Shown here: positions 9,019-17,838 of the stretch, one piece after another
Position numbering within the stretch: the stretch's first letter is position 1
How the letters are laid out: every line of letters begins with the position of its first letter
Assembly (NCBI GenBank): GCA_023421675.1
Contig: JAEZTC010000002.1
Span: 248,001-312,000, forward strand
Direction: 5' to 3'
DNA: 64,000 bases
DNA from: Bacillota bacterium
Lineage (GTDB): Bacteria > Bacillota > Clostridia > Acetivibrionales > JANLFN01
Program-made: the position numbers and the translations under genes
The notes under the pieces: model-generated
The model's input: the letters and a program-made list of their open reading frames with translations, nothing else
What the model was told of the DNA's origin: nothing
The model's database searches: none

Positions 9019-9242
9019 AATAAATTCTTTGTAACCACCCAAATGTTAGAATGTACGGACTGGGTATCAGTCTTATACAACCTTTCTTTTAACGGTGAAA
9101 GCTCCGGTACAGTCTACAATAAACAAATTGTTTATTTCAACTGACATCTCCAAGGAGAACTTCGGCTACTTTACATTATCCGGCTTACACCGTCCCGGAC
9201 TCGCTGAGAATGGATTCAGGCAGCTTACTTTTCCTTTTCATT
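8988..9242 (-). promoter_or_regulatory. T-box riboswitch (specifier UUC, tRNA-Phe) controlling aroF
   Basis: Read on the minus strand, the leader has AGTAAG near 9230, a stem I with the conserved series AGCGAGTCCGGGACGGTG and TAAGCCGGA, then GCCGAAG followed by TTC at 9159-9157 and TCCTTGGAG. Aligned with the Bacillus glyQS leader (CGAAA-GGC-ATTCTTGAGC, from memory), TTC sits exactly where the specifier codon belongs. The antiterminator bulge reads UGGU (9037-9034, inside TTTGGGTGGTTAC), complementary to ACCA, the 3' end of the tRNA-Phe gene found at 11426-11501. The terminator (9018-8996) has stem cctcgtccc / gggacgggg and a U run. Uncharged tRNA-Phe should allow read-through. Confidence 0.9.
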
Positions 9243-9266
9243 GATATTGTTTATGTTTTTTTTATA

Positions 9267-9295
9267 ATATTAGCACTGTAGTAAAAGTGTGTCAA
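9267..9295 (-). promoter_or_regulatory. Sigma-A type promoter of the aroF T-box leader
   Basis: On the minus strand a perfect TTGACA (9295-9290) is followed after 17 bases by TAATAT (9272-9267). Transcription would start about 20 bases before the T-box stem I. Confidence 0.75.
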
Positions 9296-9424
9296 CAATT
9301 TATTTATTACATTTTATATGTTAGGGCAAAAAATTTGCAATTAAATGTCATTATATGATAATATTGATTGTAACAGATAGTCACTTCAATCACTAGGGCA
9401 TTATGCATACAGGGGGTCCGTCGA

Positions 9425-9898
9425 ATGGGTGAATTGCAAATAGTTGTTTTCAGCCTTAACAGTGAAATGTGCGGTGTTGATACTGCAAATGTGCAGGAAA
9501 TCATAAAGTACAAGGATGTAATCAAGGTTGCAAGAATGCCAAAGTTTATAGAAGGTGCTATTGATTACAGGGGCATAATGGTTCCCATAATAAACCTTAA
9601 CAGCAGGTTTGGCTTCGGGGATACAGAGTATACAAAAAAGACTAAGATTATTATAGCAAAGGTAAGTGAAATACTATTAGGCTTTATTGTTAATGATGTA
9701 CCCGGTATTTTCAAACTATCTGAAGAGGAATTTGAACCTGCTCCCGATATAATAAAGCAAGCAGGAAATGTTTATTTGAAAAATGTTGCAAAATTAAATG
9801 GAAATCTGATTTCTGTAGTTGATACTGCATTGATACTTGAAGATAAGGAACTTAAAAAGCTTGAAATACTCGAAAACAAATTAACTAACGCTAAATAA
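9425..9898 (+). CDS. CheW-like protein
   Basis: Predicted 157 aa forming one CheW domain from start to end, with the family pattern IVVFSLNSEMCGVDTANVQEII, PKFIEGAIDYRG and VPIINLNSRFG. CheW proteins bridge chemoreceptors and the histidine kinase CheA; a cysteine-containing MCGVD replaces the common YGIP segment. No CheA, receptor or flagellar gene is near, so it may act with a remote chemotaxis system or another signalling array. The ATG at 9425 follows caggggg. Its transcript ends at the bidirectional hairpin shared with ychF. Confidence 0.92.
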   Translation: MGELQIVVFSLNSEMCGVDTANVQEIIKYKDVIKVARMPKFIEGAIDYRGIMVPIINLNSRFGFGDTEYTKKTKIIIAKVSEILLGFIVNDVPGIFKLSEEEFEPAPDIIKQAGNVYLKNVAKLNGNLISVVDTALILEDKELKKLEILENKLTNAK

Positions 9899-9945
9899 GA
9901 TTATTAACATATGGCTTTGAAAGCCGCAATCAAATCTTCCAAAAC

Positions 9946-9974
9946 AAAAAGACTGCCACAAAGGCAGTCTTTTT
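9946..9974. terminator. Bidirectional terminator between cheW-like gene and ychF
   Basis: Near-perfect stem aaaaagactgcc / ggcagtcttttt with a short loop. It carries a T run on the plus strand and a matching one on the minus strand, serving both convergent genes. Confidence 0.9.
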
Positions 9975-9984
9975 GGATATATAT

Positions 9985-11079
9985 TTATACATTAAATCTG
10001 AATAATGTAACATCTCCATCCTGCATTACATATTCTTTACCTTCAGACCTTACAAGACCTTTTTCCTTGGCAACTGTATAACTTCCACATTCAATAAGGT
10101 CTTTATAAGCAACAATTTCAGCTCTTATGAAGCCTTTTTCAAAGTCACTGTGAATTTTTCCTGCTGCCTGGGGAGCTTTTGTACCTTTAGTTATAGTCCA
10201 AGCTCTTACTTCAGGCTGTCCTGCTGTTAGATAGCTTATAAGTCCAAGAAGCTTATAGCTTGCCTTGATAAGCCTTGCAAGACCAGATTCCGAAATACCA
10301 AGCTCTTTAAGGAATTCCTGTTTTTCATCCTCTTCAAGCTGAGCTATTTCTTCTTCAATCTTAGCGCAAATGACCATAACTTCAGAATTCTCTTTTGCTG
10401 CATACTCTTTAAGCTCTTTTACAAGTCTATTTTCAACACCATCCTGAGCATCCTCTTCGGATACGTTTGCAGCGTATAGTACAGGTTTGGAGGTGAGGAG
10501 GAAGAGCTGTTCTACCTGAAGCAACTGCTCGTGGTCAAAGTCCATTGACCTGACTGGCATACCTTTTTCTAGGTTTTCTTTAATTGCTTCAAAAAGTTCA
10601 AGTTCAACCTGATACTTTTTATCACCCGATTTTAACATTTTTTTAGTACGGTCAATTCTTCTTTCCATTACCTCAAGGTCTGCGAATATAAGCTCAAGGT
10701 TAATGGTTTCTATATCTCTCAAAGGACCAATAGAGCCGTCTACATGAACTATGTTGCTGTCTTCAAAGCAGCGTACAACGTGAACAATTGCATCTACTTC
10801 CCTTATATGTGAAAGAAATTTATTACCAAGACCTTCACCTCTGCTTGCACCCTTTACAAGTCCAGCAATATCAACGAATTCTATGGTAGTAGGTGTAATT
10901 TTTTCAGGGTTATACATTTCAGCCAGCTTATTCAGCCTTTCATCGGGGACGGGTACAATACCGACATTGGGTTCAATAGTACAGAAGGGATAATTTGCAC
11001 ATTCCGCACCGGCCTTTGTTATTGCATTAAAAAGGGTACTTTTACCAACGTTAGGCAGCCCGACTATTCCAAGTTTCAT
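9985..11079 (-). CDS. ychF: Ribosome-binding ATPase YchF (Obg family)
   Basis: Predicted 364 aa, the usual family length. The N-terminal G domain has the P-loop GLPNVGKSTLFN, the switch region EFVDIAGLVKGASRGEGLGN and a modified base-recognition motif NVSE in place of NKxD, the change that makes YchF/OLA1 proteins prefer ATP. A coiled-coil insertion lies around residues 130-200, and a TGS domain ends the protein (VRAWTITKGTKAPQAAGKIH to the C-terminus). It binds the ribosome and is linked to translation and redox stress control in other bacteria. A single-gene unit, convergent with the cheW-like gene. Confidence 0.97.
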   Translation of the reverse strand: MKLGIVGLPNVGKSTLFNAITKAGAECANYPFCTIEPNVGIVPVPDERLNKLAEMYNPEKITPTTIEFVDIAGLVKGASRGEGLGNKFLSHIREVDAIVHVVRCFEDSNIVHVDGSIGPLRDIETINLELIFADLEVMERRIDRTKKMLKSGDKKYQVELELFEAIKENLEKGMPVRSMDFDHEQLLQVEQLFLLTSKPVLYAANVSEEDAQDGVENRLVKELKEYAAKENSEVMVICAKIEEEIAQLEEDEKQEFLKELGISESGLARLIKASYKLLGLISYLTAGQPEVRAWTITKGTKAPQAAGKIHSDFEKGFIRAEIVAYKDLIECGSYTVAKEKGLVRSEGKEYVMQDGDVTLFRFNV

Positions 11080-11201
11080 TTATTTATCAAATCCTTTCGT
11101 ATTCGTTTAAGTAAGTAGGTTAATCCAAAAATTAATTATACAATAAAACATCTTTCTTTGAAACCTATACCAAGAAAAAAGTTAGGGAATAGGGGAGAAA
11201 A

Positions 11202-11236
11202 TAAAAAAACTGCAGTATCATATGACACGGCAGTTT
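11202..11236 (-). terminator. Terminator of the tRNA operon
   Basis: On the minus strand aaaactgc and gcagtttt pair around an inner stem gtgtca / tgatac with one C/T mismatch, then a run of T. The stem begins at the 3' CCA end of tRNA-Tyr. Confidence 0.8.
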
Positions 11237-11321
11237 TGGTGGAGGGAGATGGATTCGAACCATCGAAGTCGGTGACAACAGATTTACAGTCTGCCCCCTT
11301 TGGCCGCTCGGGAACCCCTCC
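11237..11321 (-). tRNA. tRNA-Tyr (anticodon GTA)
   Basis: 85 nt including encoded CCA. Acceptor GGAGGGG pairs with TCCCTCC (one G-T), the anticodon loop is CTGTAAA, the T-arm GATGG-TTCGAAT-CCATC is intact, and a long class II variable arm is present, as expected for bacterial tRNA-Tyr. Confidence 0.97.
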
Positions 11322-11328
11322 ATGTTTT

Positions 11329-11418
11329 AAATTGAGAATGTAGAATTGAGAATTAAAATCTTCTAAATAATGTTTCTCTCTTAATTCATTCTCAATTATC
11401 AATTCTCAATTTTCAATT
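11329..11418. repeat. TTGAGAATT-armed palindromic repeat, copy A
   Basis: The left arm carries aattgagaat units and the right arm the complement (attctcaattatcaattctcaatt), so about 90 nt can fold back on itself. It sits between tRNA-Tyr and tRNA-Phe, inside the tRNA operon. Related copies are at 17604-17713 and 60482-60838. Confidence 0.8.
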
Positions 11419-11425
11419 AGAACTT

Positions 11426-11501
<76 letters not shown>

Positions 11502-11505
11502 AAAT

Positions 11506-11582
11506 TGGTGGGCCTTCAGGGACTCGAACCCCGGACCAACCGGTTATGAGCCGGTTGCTCTAACCAACTGAGCTAAAGGCCC
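11506..11582 (-). tRNA. tRNA with CAT anticodon (elongator Met, or Ile2 if lysidine-modified)
   Basis: 77 nt including CCA. Acceptor GGGCCTT pairs with AAGGCCC, and the anticodon loop is CTCATAA. Base pairing 1-72 is G-C, so it is not the initiator. The gene sequence alone does not separate elongator Met from the CAT-decoding Ile2 type: GGCTCATAACC also occurs in tRNA-Ile2 of bacilli. First gene of the three-tRNA operon. Confidence 0.92.
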
Positions 11583-11601
11583 GCTTAAAGCGACAAAAAA
11601 T

Positions 11602-11630
11602 AGTATAATTGAAATAATGAATTAAGTCAA
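11602..11630 (-). promoter_or_regulatory. Promoter of the tRNA operon
   Basis: Minus strand: TTGACT (11630-11625), 17-base spacer, TATACT (11607-11602), about 20 bases before the first tRNA. Confidence 0.8.
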
Positions 11631-11736
11631 GAGTAATTATTGGAATTATTTAAATTTTTCTATAATAAATTAAATAAAAGGATAAGACAAATTAATGTCG
11701 AATACATATATAAAATGTAAAATGCGAGGTGCTGCT

Positions 11737-13362
11737 ATGAAGGTTACTTTTTTAGGAGCTGCAAAAACCGTTACAGGGTCTTGTTATCTGGTTGAGACGA
11801 AAGATTGTAAGTTTCTCGTTGACTGTGGTATGTACCAGGGTCATGCAAAGGAAGATGAAATGAACGAGGAGGCATTCCCATTTAATCCTTCAGATGTTGA
11901 TTACATACTTCTTACACATGCTCATATCGACCACAGCGGCAGGATTCCTAAAATATATAAAGACGGATTCAAAGGCGAGATTATTACTACAAAAGCTACT
12001 GCAGAGCTGTGCGGAATAATGCTTCCTGATTGTGGACACATTCAGGAAATGGAAACAGAATGGATCAACAGGAAAAGGCTAAGAGCCGGAAAAACTCCCG
12101 TAGAACCGCTATATACGACTGAAGAAGCAAGAGAATGCCTATCCCTTTTCAGAAGTATAAGGTACGATGAGATAATCGAGATAACAGACAATTTGAAGGT
12201 TAAATTTAATGATGCAGGGCATATACTTGGTTCTGCAATAATTGAAATATGGGTTAAGGAAAACGGCACTGAGACAAAAGTTGTTTTCTCAGGTGACCTT
12301 GGAAATAAAAATATTCCTATACTCAGGGATCCATCAATAATTGATAGCGCTGATTTTCTTGTAATTGAATCTACATACGGAGACAGACTTCACCAGCTGA
12401 ACGAGAACAAGGTTGAAAAGTTTGTATCAATAGCAAATGAAACACTTGAAAAGGGTGGAAACCTTGTTATACCATCATTTGCTGTTGGCAGGACTCAGGA
12501 GATCATTTATGATCTGCATAAACAAAAGAACAAGTATGGTGAGAAGCTGAATAAGCTGTTTGGCGTTCCGGTTTTTGTTGACAGTCCTCTTGCAATATCT
12601 GCTACCCAGATATTTAGAAACAATCTTGACTGCTATGATGAAGAGGCTCGTGAATATATACGCAACGGCAACAACCCACTTGATTTTCCCGGACTGCAAT
12701 TTACTCCGACACCTGATGAATCCAGAGCTCTTAATGAGAGAACAGACAGTGTCATAATCATTTCAGCAAGTGGAATGTGCGAAGCAGGAAGAATAAAGCA
12801 TCATTTAAAGCACAACCTCTGGAGAAAAGAATCAACAATCCTTTTTGTAGGTTATCAGGCTATGGGAACACTTGGAAGGCAGATTAAAGATGGTGCAAAA
12901 AGGGTTAAGCTTTTCGGGGAAGATATCACTGTTAATGCCAGAATAGAATCTATCGATGGTTTTTCAGGGCATGCAGACCGTGACGGCTTGATTGGATGGA
13001 TAGACAAAATAAGCAAAAAGCCGAAGAAAATTTTTATTGTTCATGGTGAAGAAGAAGGAATGAATTCTTTCTCACAATTGATAAATGAAAAATTCGGAAT
13101 AGACACTGTTATTCCATCAAGGGGAGAAACTTATGTTGTAAGTGCCGGTAAGGTTGTAGATACCATCGAAGCACCTATGGAAGGCTACAGGTACAGAAGG
13201 CTTGAGGTTATCGACCTACTGGAAACTCTTAGGGAAGAATTCGATGAGCTTTCATACATGCTTAAATCCGACTTGAAAGAGGAAAAGGATGATTCTGAAA
13301 TAGAACACATGAATACCAAATTAAAAAATCTGGAAAAGGCCATTGTCCAGGTATTAAAGTAA
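11737..13362 (+). CDS. Metallo-beta-lactamase fold / beta-CASP RNA-processing nuclease
   Basis: Predicted 541 aa. The N-terminal lactamase fold has the zinc motif THAHIDHSG (about residues 58-66), and further ligands at DAGHILGSA and FSGDLG. A beta-CASP insert (about 230-370, including PSFAVGRTQEI and SASGMCEAGRIKHHL) and the C-terminal RMMBL motif (GFSGHADRDGL, then IFIVHGEE) complete a CPSF73/YSH1-like layout. Family members are RNA endo- or exonucleases. The final 70 residues are a charged, coiled-coil-like extension not needed for the fold. The start at 11737 follows gcgaggtg; the frame opens earlier at 11695 without a proper site. Exact RNA targets are unknown. Confidence 0.92.
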   Translation: MKVTFLGAAKTVTGSCYLVETKDCKFLVDCGMYQGHAKEDEMNEEAFPFNPSDVDYILLTHAHIDHSGRIPKIYKDGFKGEIITTKATAELCGIMLPDCGHIQEMETEWINRKRLRAGKTPVEPLYTTEEARECLSLFRSIRYDEIIEITDNLKVKFNDAGHILGSAIIEIWVKENGTETKVVFSGDLGNKNIPILRDPSIIDSADFLVIESTYGDRLHQLNENKVEKFVSIANETLEKGGNLVIPSFAVGRTQEIIYDLHKQKNKYGEKLNKLFGVPVFVDSPLAISATQIFRNNLDCYDEEAREYIRNGNNPLDFPGLQFTPTPDESRALNERTDSVIIISASGMCEAGRIKHHLKHNLWRKESTILFVGYQAMGTLGRQIKDGAKRVKLFGEDITVNARIESIDGFSGHADRDGLIGWIDKISKKPKKIFIVHGEEEGMNSFSQLINEKFGIDTVIPSRGETYVVSAGKVVDTIEAPMEGYRYRRLEVIDLLETLREEFDELSYMLKSDLKEEKDDSEIEHMNTKLKNLEKAIVQVLK

Positions 13363-13387
13363 AAATAATAAGTTGACAATTTGCATT

Positions 13388-13429
13388 GAAAGAACTATTG
13401 TAATTCTTACGATAGTTCTTTCTTTTTTT
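13388..13429 (+). terminator. Terminator after beta-CASP nuclease gene
   Basis: Stem gaaagaactat / atagttctttc with a loop of about 13 bases, followed by seven T residues. Confidence 0.8.
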
Positions 13430-13516
13430 ATTATTTTGTAATAAAATGAATAGGTATGAGTAGAACGGAAGGCTGAATAAACAGAAAGTTAAATTTACGG
13501 GAGGACGGTAGAGGTC

Positions 13517-15115
13517 ATGAATTTGGGGTCGTTGTTGCTTACCTTATTACCAATTGGGGTAATATTATGTATGCTGATTGTCTGGAAAAAACCAGCCGAT
13601 ATAAGCGGTATAGTAGGGTGGCTGGTTGTTTCGGTAATAGCAGGTCTGTTTTTCAAAACGTCACTTGAAACAATTATTCGTTCAACTGCAGCAGGTTTCA
13701 TAAGATCATTTTCAGTTTCACTTATAGTTGCAACCTCACTTCTTCAGATGGCGTTCATGGAAAAAACGGGAGCGCTTAAAAGAGTAATCATTTTCATTAA
13801 AACAATAGCCAGTGAAAACAGAGCCGTTCAGATAATGATTCTGAATATTGGCTTTGGAACACTAATGGTTGCTGTTGGTGCAACACCTGTATCACTGCTG
13901 CCTCCGATACTTCTGGCAATGGGCTACTCAACTTACGTTGCAATAGCTCTACCTGCGATAGGTTATGATTCACTTTGTACATATGCTCTTCTTGGAGCCC
14001 CGATAGTGGCATTTGTTGATTTGGCAAATCAGGTTCTTCCAAGTGGACAGCATATAGGCTTGGCAGATGCAGGGCATTATTTTGCAATGTTCCTTCCTGT
14101 AGCATCTACTCTAATTGGTTTTTGCATGCTCTGGATAGTTGGAAGATGGAAGGCTATAAAAGAAGGCTGGCTGCCGTGTCTAATCACAGGTGCGGTAATA
14201 ACGATAGTTGCTTATTTTACAAATAAATTTGAGAATCTTGTTTCTCTTACCGGAATTGCCTGTGGTATAGCAGTCATTCTGGTAATGATAATTTATCTAA
14301 AAATCAGTGGTAAGAAAATCATTGATAAATCAAAGCTAAGTGACGAAGAACGTCAGTATGAAAAGAAATATCCACTTTGGAAAGCATTATCACCTTGGGC
14401 AATTCTTATCGGAATCATTCTGGTTTTAAATCTTCCAAAGAAGTGGTTCCATTTCTTTTACTACGATTTCAAGACTCCTGTAAAAGGACTTGCTGCCAAT
14501 GGTGCAGCTATTGATACAAGACTCCTGTGGAGTGCTTATACATGGATATTTGTAAGTATAATAATTTCTATGATAATTATCAGACCGACAATGAAACAAA
14601 TCAAGGAAACCTGCAAGGTATGGCTTAAGAGGGCGCCAAGGCCTGTATTCTCAGCAGCAATATTCTTTGCAATAGGTGAAGTAATGAACATGTCGGGCTA
14701 TAGTATAAGCGGTAAGGGCTGGACAGTTCCAAGCATGGTAAAGGTGCTTGCAGACTATTCGGCGCAGTTCTTTAAATCAGCATACAGTGCTTTTGCCAGC
14801 TTCATTGGCCTACTGGGCGGCTTTATTACTGGAAGTGAAGCATCAACAATAGCAATGTTCTATAAATATACGATGACTACGACTACCAAGCTTGGCTGGG
14901 GAGTTTCAGGTGCAATTATAGTAACAGCTGCTATGGCTTTCGGTGGAGGACTTGCAAGTGTAATATCACCTGCAAAGCTTCAGAATGCTGCTGCAGCCAT
15001 TGATAAAATGGGAGAAGAGAATAAGGTAATCAGAGTAGCGTTTGTATTCTCACTTCTGTTGACAGCAGTGACATCCTTGTTTGCAGTAATTTTACTTAAT
15101 ATATTGGTATTTTAA
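13517..15115 (+). CDS. lctP: L-lactate permease family transporter
   Basis: Predicted 532 aa with about 12-14 membrane helices, matching the LctP family (TC 2.A.14) in length and in motifs such as GATPVSLLPPILLAMGY, GGFITGSEAST and GGGLASVISPAKLQNAAAA. Family members import lactate or glycolate with protons, and some run in export direction in fermenters. It stands alone between two terminators, upstream of iorAB. A lactate dehydrogenase gene is 12 kb away on the other strand, which supports lactate turnover in this organism but not direct coregulation. ATG at 13517; the graggac-rich site (ggaggacgg) lies about 10 bases upstream. Confidence 0.9.
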   Translation: MNLGSLLLTLLPIGVILCMLIVWKKPADISGIVGWLVVSVIAGLFFKTSLETIIRSTAAGFIRSFSVSLIVATSLLQMAFMEKTGALKRVIIFIKTIASENRAVQIMILNIGFGTLMVAVGATPVSLLPPILLAMGYSTYVAIALPAIGYDSLCTYALLGAPIVAFVDLANQVLPSGQHIGLADAGHYFAMFLPVASTLIGFCMLWIVGRWKAIKEGWLPCLITGAVITIVAYFTNKFENLVSLTGIACGIAVILVMIIYLKISGKKIIDKSKLSDEERQYEKKYPLWKALSPWAILIGIILVLNLPKKWFHFFYYDFKTPVKGLAANGAAIDTRLLWSAYTWIFVSIIISMIIIRPTMKQIKETCKVWLKRAPRPVFSAAIFFAIGEVMNMSGYSISGKGWTVPSMVKVLADYSAQFFKSAYSAFASFIGLLGGFITGSEASTIAMFYKYTMTTTTKLGWGVSGAIIVTAAMAFGGGLASVISPAKLQNAAAAIDKMGEENKVIRVAFVFSLLLTAVTSLFAVILLNILVF

Positions 15116-15166
15116 ATGGAAGTAAAAATAAGATATAAAACCTGAGATATTTCAATATAAAAAATA

Positions 15167-15200
15167 AGAAAGCGTCAAAATTTTGACGCTTTCTTTACAT
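15167..15200. terminator. Terminator after lactate permease
   Basis: Perfect palindrome agaaagcgtcaaaa / ttttgacgctttct, able to work in both directions, with T residues after the stem. Confidence 0.85.
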
Positions 15201-15295
15201 AAGTTCCTATTTAATTTATAATAAATTAGATATATTTATATAAAGTTTTTAAGCTATTTCATATATATTATTATGATATTTTTTTGGAGGTTTAC

Positions 15296-17038
15296 ATGAA
15301 AAAAATTATGCTTGGCAATGAGGCTGTTGCCAGGGGGGCTTATGAGGCTGGGGTCACAGTCGCTGCTGCTTATCCGGGAACACCGAGTACCGAAATTACC
15401 GAAAATATTTCAAAATACGATGAAATTTATTCCGAATGGTCTCCAAATGAAAAAGTTGCACTCGAAGTAGCCATTGGTGCTTCCTATGGAGGTGCAAGAG
15501 CAATCTGCTCAATGAAGCATGTCGGACTTAACGTTGCAGCTGACCCTCTATTTACCTGCTCATATACAGGTGTAAACGGCGGACTAGTAATAATGGTTGC
15601 AGATGATCCTGGAATGCATAGTTCACAGAACGAGCAAGACAGCCGTTTTTATGCAAGGGCTTCAAAGGTTCCAATGCTTGAGCCTTCAGACAGTCAGGAA
15701 TGCAAGGACTTTGTTAAAAAAGCTTTTGAAATAAGTGAAAACTTTGATGCACCTGTAATTGTAAGGCTTTCCACAAGAATTGCCCATTCTCAGAGTGTTG
15801 TAGAGCTTGGTGAGAAGGAAGATTACAAACTTAAAGACTATAACAAGAATTTTGGAAAATATGTAATGATGCCTGCAATGGCAAGGTTAAGACACGTAGA
15901 AGTGGAAAAAAGAATGGCTGCTCTTCGTGAGTTTTCCAATGAATCACCCTTAAACAGAATTGAATGGGGAAACAGGGATATAGGTGTTATTACAAGCGGA
16001 ATTGCATATCAATATGCCCGTGAAGCTTTCGGGGACGTTTCATTCCTTAAGATTGGAATGGTTTATCCGCTTCCTGAAAAACTTATTGAGGAATTCGCAG
16101 CCGGTGTTAAAGAACTTTATGTAGTTGAAGAGCTTGAACCCTTCTTTGAAAACCAGATTAAAAAGATGGGCATAAAGGTTAAAGGCAAGGAATACCTTTC
16201 TGTTATGGGCGAACTCAGCAGCTCTATAATCAAGGATAAAATGCTTGGCATAAAAACTGAAATAATCAAAAAAATAGATGAGAATGTTCCGGTTAGACCT
16301 CCGGTTATGTGCCCAGGGTGCCCTCACAGAGGAATGTTTTATGTTCTAAAGAAGCTTAAGCTTCAGGTAAGCGGCGATATAGGCTGCTATACTTTAGGCG
16401 CTCTTCCTCCGACTGAAGCAATGGATACCTGTGTATGTATGGGTGCCAGCATCGGAGTAGCGCATGGTATGGAAAAGGCAAGGGGAGCAGAGTTCAGGAA
16501 GAAGACCGTTGCAGTACTTGGAGACTCAACGTTTATACATTCAGGAATTACAGGACTTATAGATGTTGTTTACAACAAAGGTTGCTCGACAGTTATAATT
16601 CTTGACAATTCAATAACTGGAATGACAGGACATCAACACAACCCGACAACAGGATATACTATCAAGGGCGAACCTACAAAACAGGTAGATCTTGTTAAGC
16701 TGGCAAACGCTGTGGGAATTGATAGAGTAAGGGTTGCAGATCCTTTTGATATCAAGGAATTTGAAAAGGTTGTAAAAGAAGAAATTGAAGCAGATGAGCC
16801 TTCAGTTATTATTTCACAAAGGCCTTGTGCTTTGTTAAAGCAGGTTAAATTTGAAGGACCTTTAATGATAAACAAGGATAAATGTACAAAGTGCAAACGC
16901 TGCTTGACTGTAGGGTGTCCGGCAATAGTTGACAAGGGAGACCATATTGAAGTTAATGAAGCACTTTGCGTGGGCTGCAGACTTTGCACCAAAGTATGTA
17001 ATTTCCAAGCATTTGAAAAGGCTGGTGACAATAAATGA
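15296..17038 (+). CDS. iorA: Indolepyruvate:ferredoxin oxidoreductase, alpha subunit
   Basis: Predicted 580 aa. With IorB it oxidatively decarboxylates aryl pyruvates (from Trp, Phe, Tyr) to aryl-acetyl-CoA and reduced ferredoxin. Visible parts are the pyrimidine-binding half (AAAYPGTPSTEITENI), a middle domain, the thiamine-diphosphate half with MCPGCPHRGMF and GDIGCYTLG, and the GDSTFIHSG segment. Two [4Fe-4S] motifs are at the C-terminus (CTKCKRCLTVGCP and CVGCRLCTKVC). The ATG at 15296 follows ttggaggt; the in-frame TTG at 15284 is inside that site. The stop overlaps the iorB start as ATGA, indicating translational coupling. Confidence 0.97.
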   Translation: MKKIMLGNEAVARGAYEAGVTVAAAYPGTPSTEITENISKYDEIYSEWSPNEKVALEVAIGASYGGARAICSMKHVGLNVAADPLFTCSYTGVNGGLVIMVADDPGMHSSQNEQDSRFYARASKVPMLEPSDSQECKDFVKKAFEISENFDAPVIVRLSTRIAHSQSVVELGEKEDYKLKDYNKNFGKYVMMPAMARLRHVEVEKRMAALREFSNESPLNRIEWGNRDIGVITSGIAYQYAREAFGDVSFLKIGMVYPLPEKLIEEFAAGVKELYVVEELEPFFENQIKKMGIKVKGKEYLSVMGELSSSIIKDKMLGIKTEIIKKIDENVPVRPPVMCPGCPHRGMFYVLKKLKLQVSGDIGCYTLGALPPTEAMDTCVCMGASIGVAHGMEKARGAEFRKKTVAVLGDSTFIHSGITGLIDVVYNKGCSTVIILDNSITGMTGHQHNPTTGYTIKGEPTKQVDLVKLANAVGIDRVRVADPFDIKEFEKVVKEEIEADEPSVIISQRPCALLKQVKFEGPLMINKDKCTKCKRCLTVGCPAIVDKGDHIEVNEALCVGCRLCTKVCNFQAFEKAGDNK

Positions 17039-17610
17039 GTAAAAGCTTAAGCATAATGATAGTTGGTGTCGGAGGACAAGGAACACTTCTGGCCAGTCGT
17101 GTAATAGGCGATGTTGGTATAAAGAAAAACTATGATGTTAAGGTATCTGAGGTTCATGGAATGTCACAAAGGGGCGGAAGCGTTGTTACCTATGTAAAGC
17201 TTGGAGATAAGGTTTATTCTCCTATAGTAGAAAAGGGAGAAGCTGATATTATACTTGCGTTTGAACAGCTTGAGGCATTAAGGTGGATTGAATACCTTAA
17301 GGAAGGCGGCAAGCTTATAACAAATGATCAAAAAATTGATCCCATGCCGGTAATAATGGGTAAAGCAAAATACCCTGAAGGCATAATAGATAAGCTAAAG
17401 AATAATTATGAGACTATTTCTGTAGATGCTTTGTCAATTGCAAAACAGAGTGGTAATATTAAAGCAGTTAATACAGTTTTATTAGGTATTGCAGCAAAGC
17501 TTACAGGCATTGAAAAGGAAATTTGGCTTGAAGCGATAACTGAAACCGTTCCGGCAAAATTCCTTGATGTAAACCTAAAGGCGTTTGAGGAAGGGTATAA
17601 AGTCAATTGA
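17035..17610 (+). CDS. iorB: Indolepyruvate:ferredoxin oxidoreductase, beta subunit
   Basis: Predicted 191 aa, the gamma-type domain of 2-oxoacid:ferredoxin oxidoreductases. It begins with IMIVGVGGQGTLLASRVIG and carries the SEVHGMSQRGGSV motif typical of this subunit. It overlaps iorA by four bases. The stop codon and the last Asn lie in the left arm of palindromic repeat copy B (from 17604), so the native C-terminus may have been trimmed or extended by that element. The protein length is still close to that of known IorB. Confidence 0.96.
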   Translation: MSKSLSIMIVGVGGQGTLLASRVIGDVGIKKNYDVKVSEVHGMSQRGGSVVTYVKLGDKVYSPIVEKGEADIILAFEQLEALRWIEYLKEGGKLITNDQKIDPMPVIMGKAKYPEGIIDKLKNNYETISVDALSIAKQSGNIKAVNTVLLGIAAKLTGIEKEIWLEAITETVPAKFLDVNLKAFEEGYKVN

Positions 17611-17713
17611 GAATTAATAATTAATAATTGAGAAATGAGAATGAAAAAAGAATAATTGAGAAAAAAGAATTGAGAATGATGTCTCTAATTCTCAATTCTC
17701 AATTCTCAATTTT
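17604..17713. repeat. TTGAGAATT-armed palindromic repeat, copy B
   Basis: The left arm has caattgagaatt and ataattgagaaatgagaatg; the right arm has three tandem attctca units ending in attttg. It begins inside the iorB stop region and probably also terminates that transcript. Related to copies at 11329-11418 and 60482-60838. Confidence 0.8.
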
Positions 17714-17838
17714 GTAATTGCTTTAATTAGCCTATATCTTTTGTGTGGGGCGGGAGACCGTAATCCCTGAAAGGTCATTCCAGTGGTGTGAATGAAGTGG
17801 GCTTGAAAATAAATTAAATATTTTCAGGGGGTATAGGT

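Noticed and set aside
11136..11402. Open frames of 60-90 codons on both strands over the tRNA-Tyr gene
   Set aside because: They run through the tRNA-Tyr gene and a palindromic repeat, have no ribosome binding site, and translate structural RNA.
11330..11420. CRISPR-like short repeats
   Set aside because: The repeated attgagaatt units are irregularly spaced, form inverted arms and have no unique equal-length spacers or cas genes.
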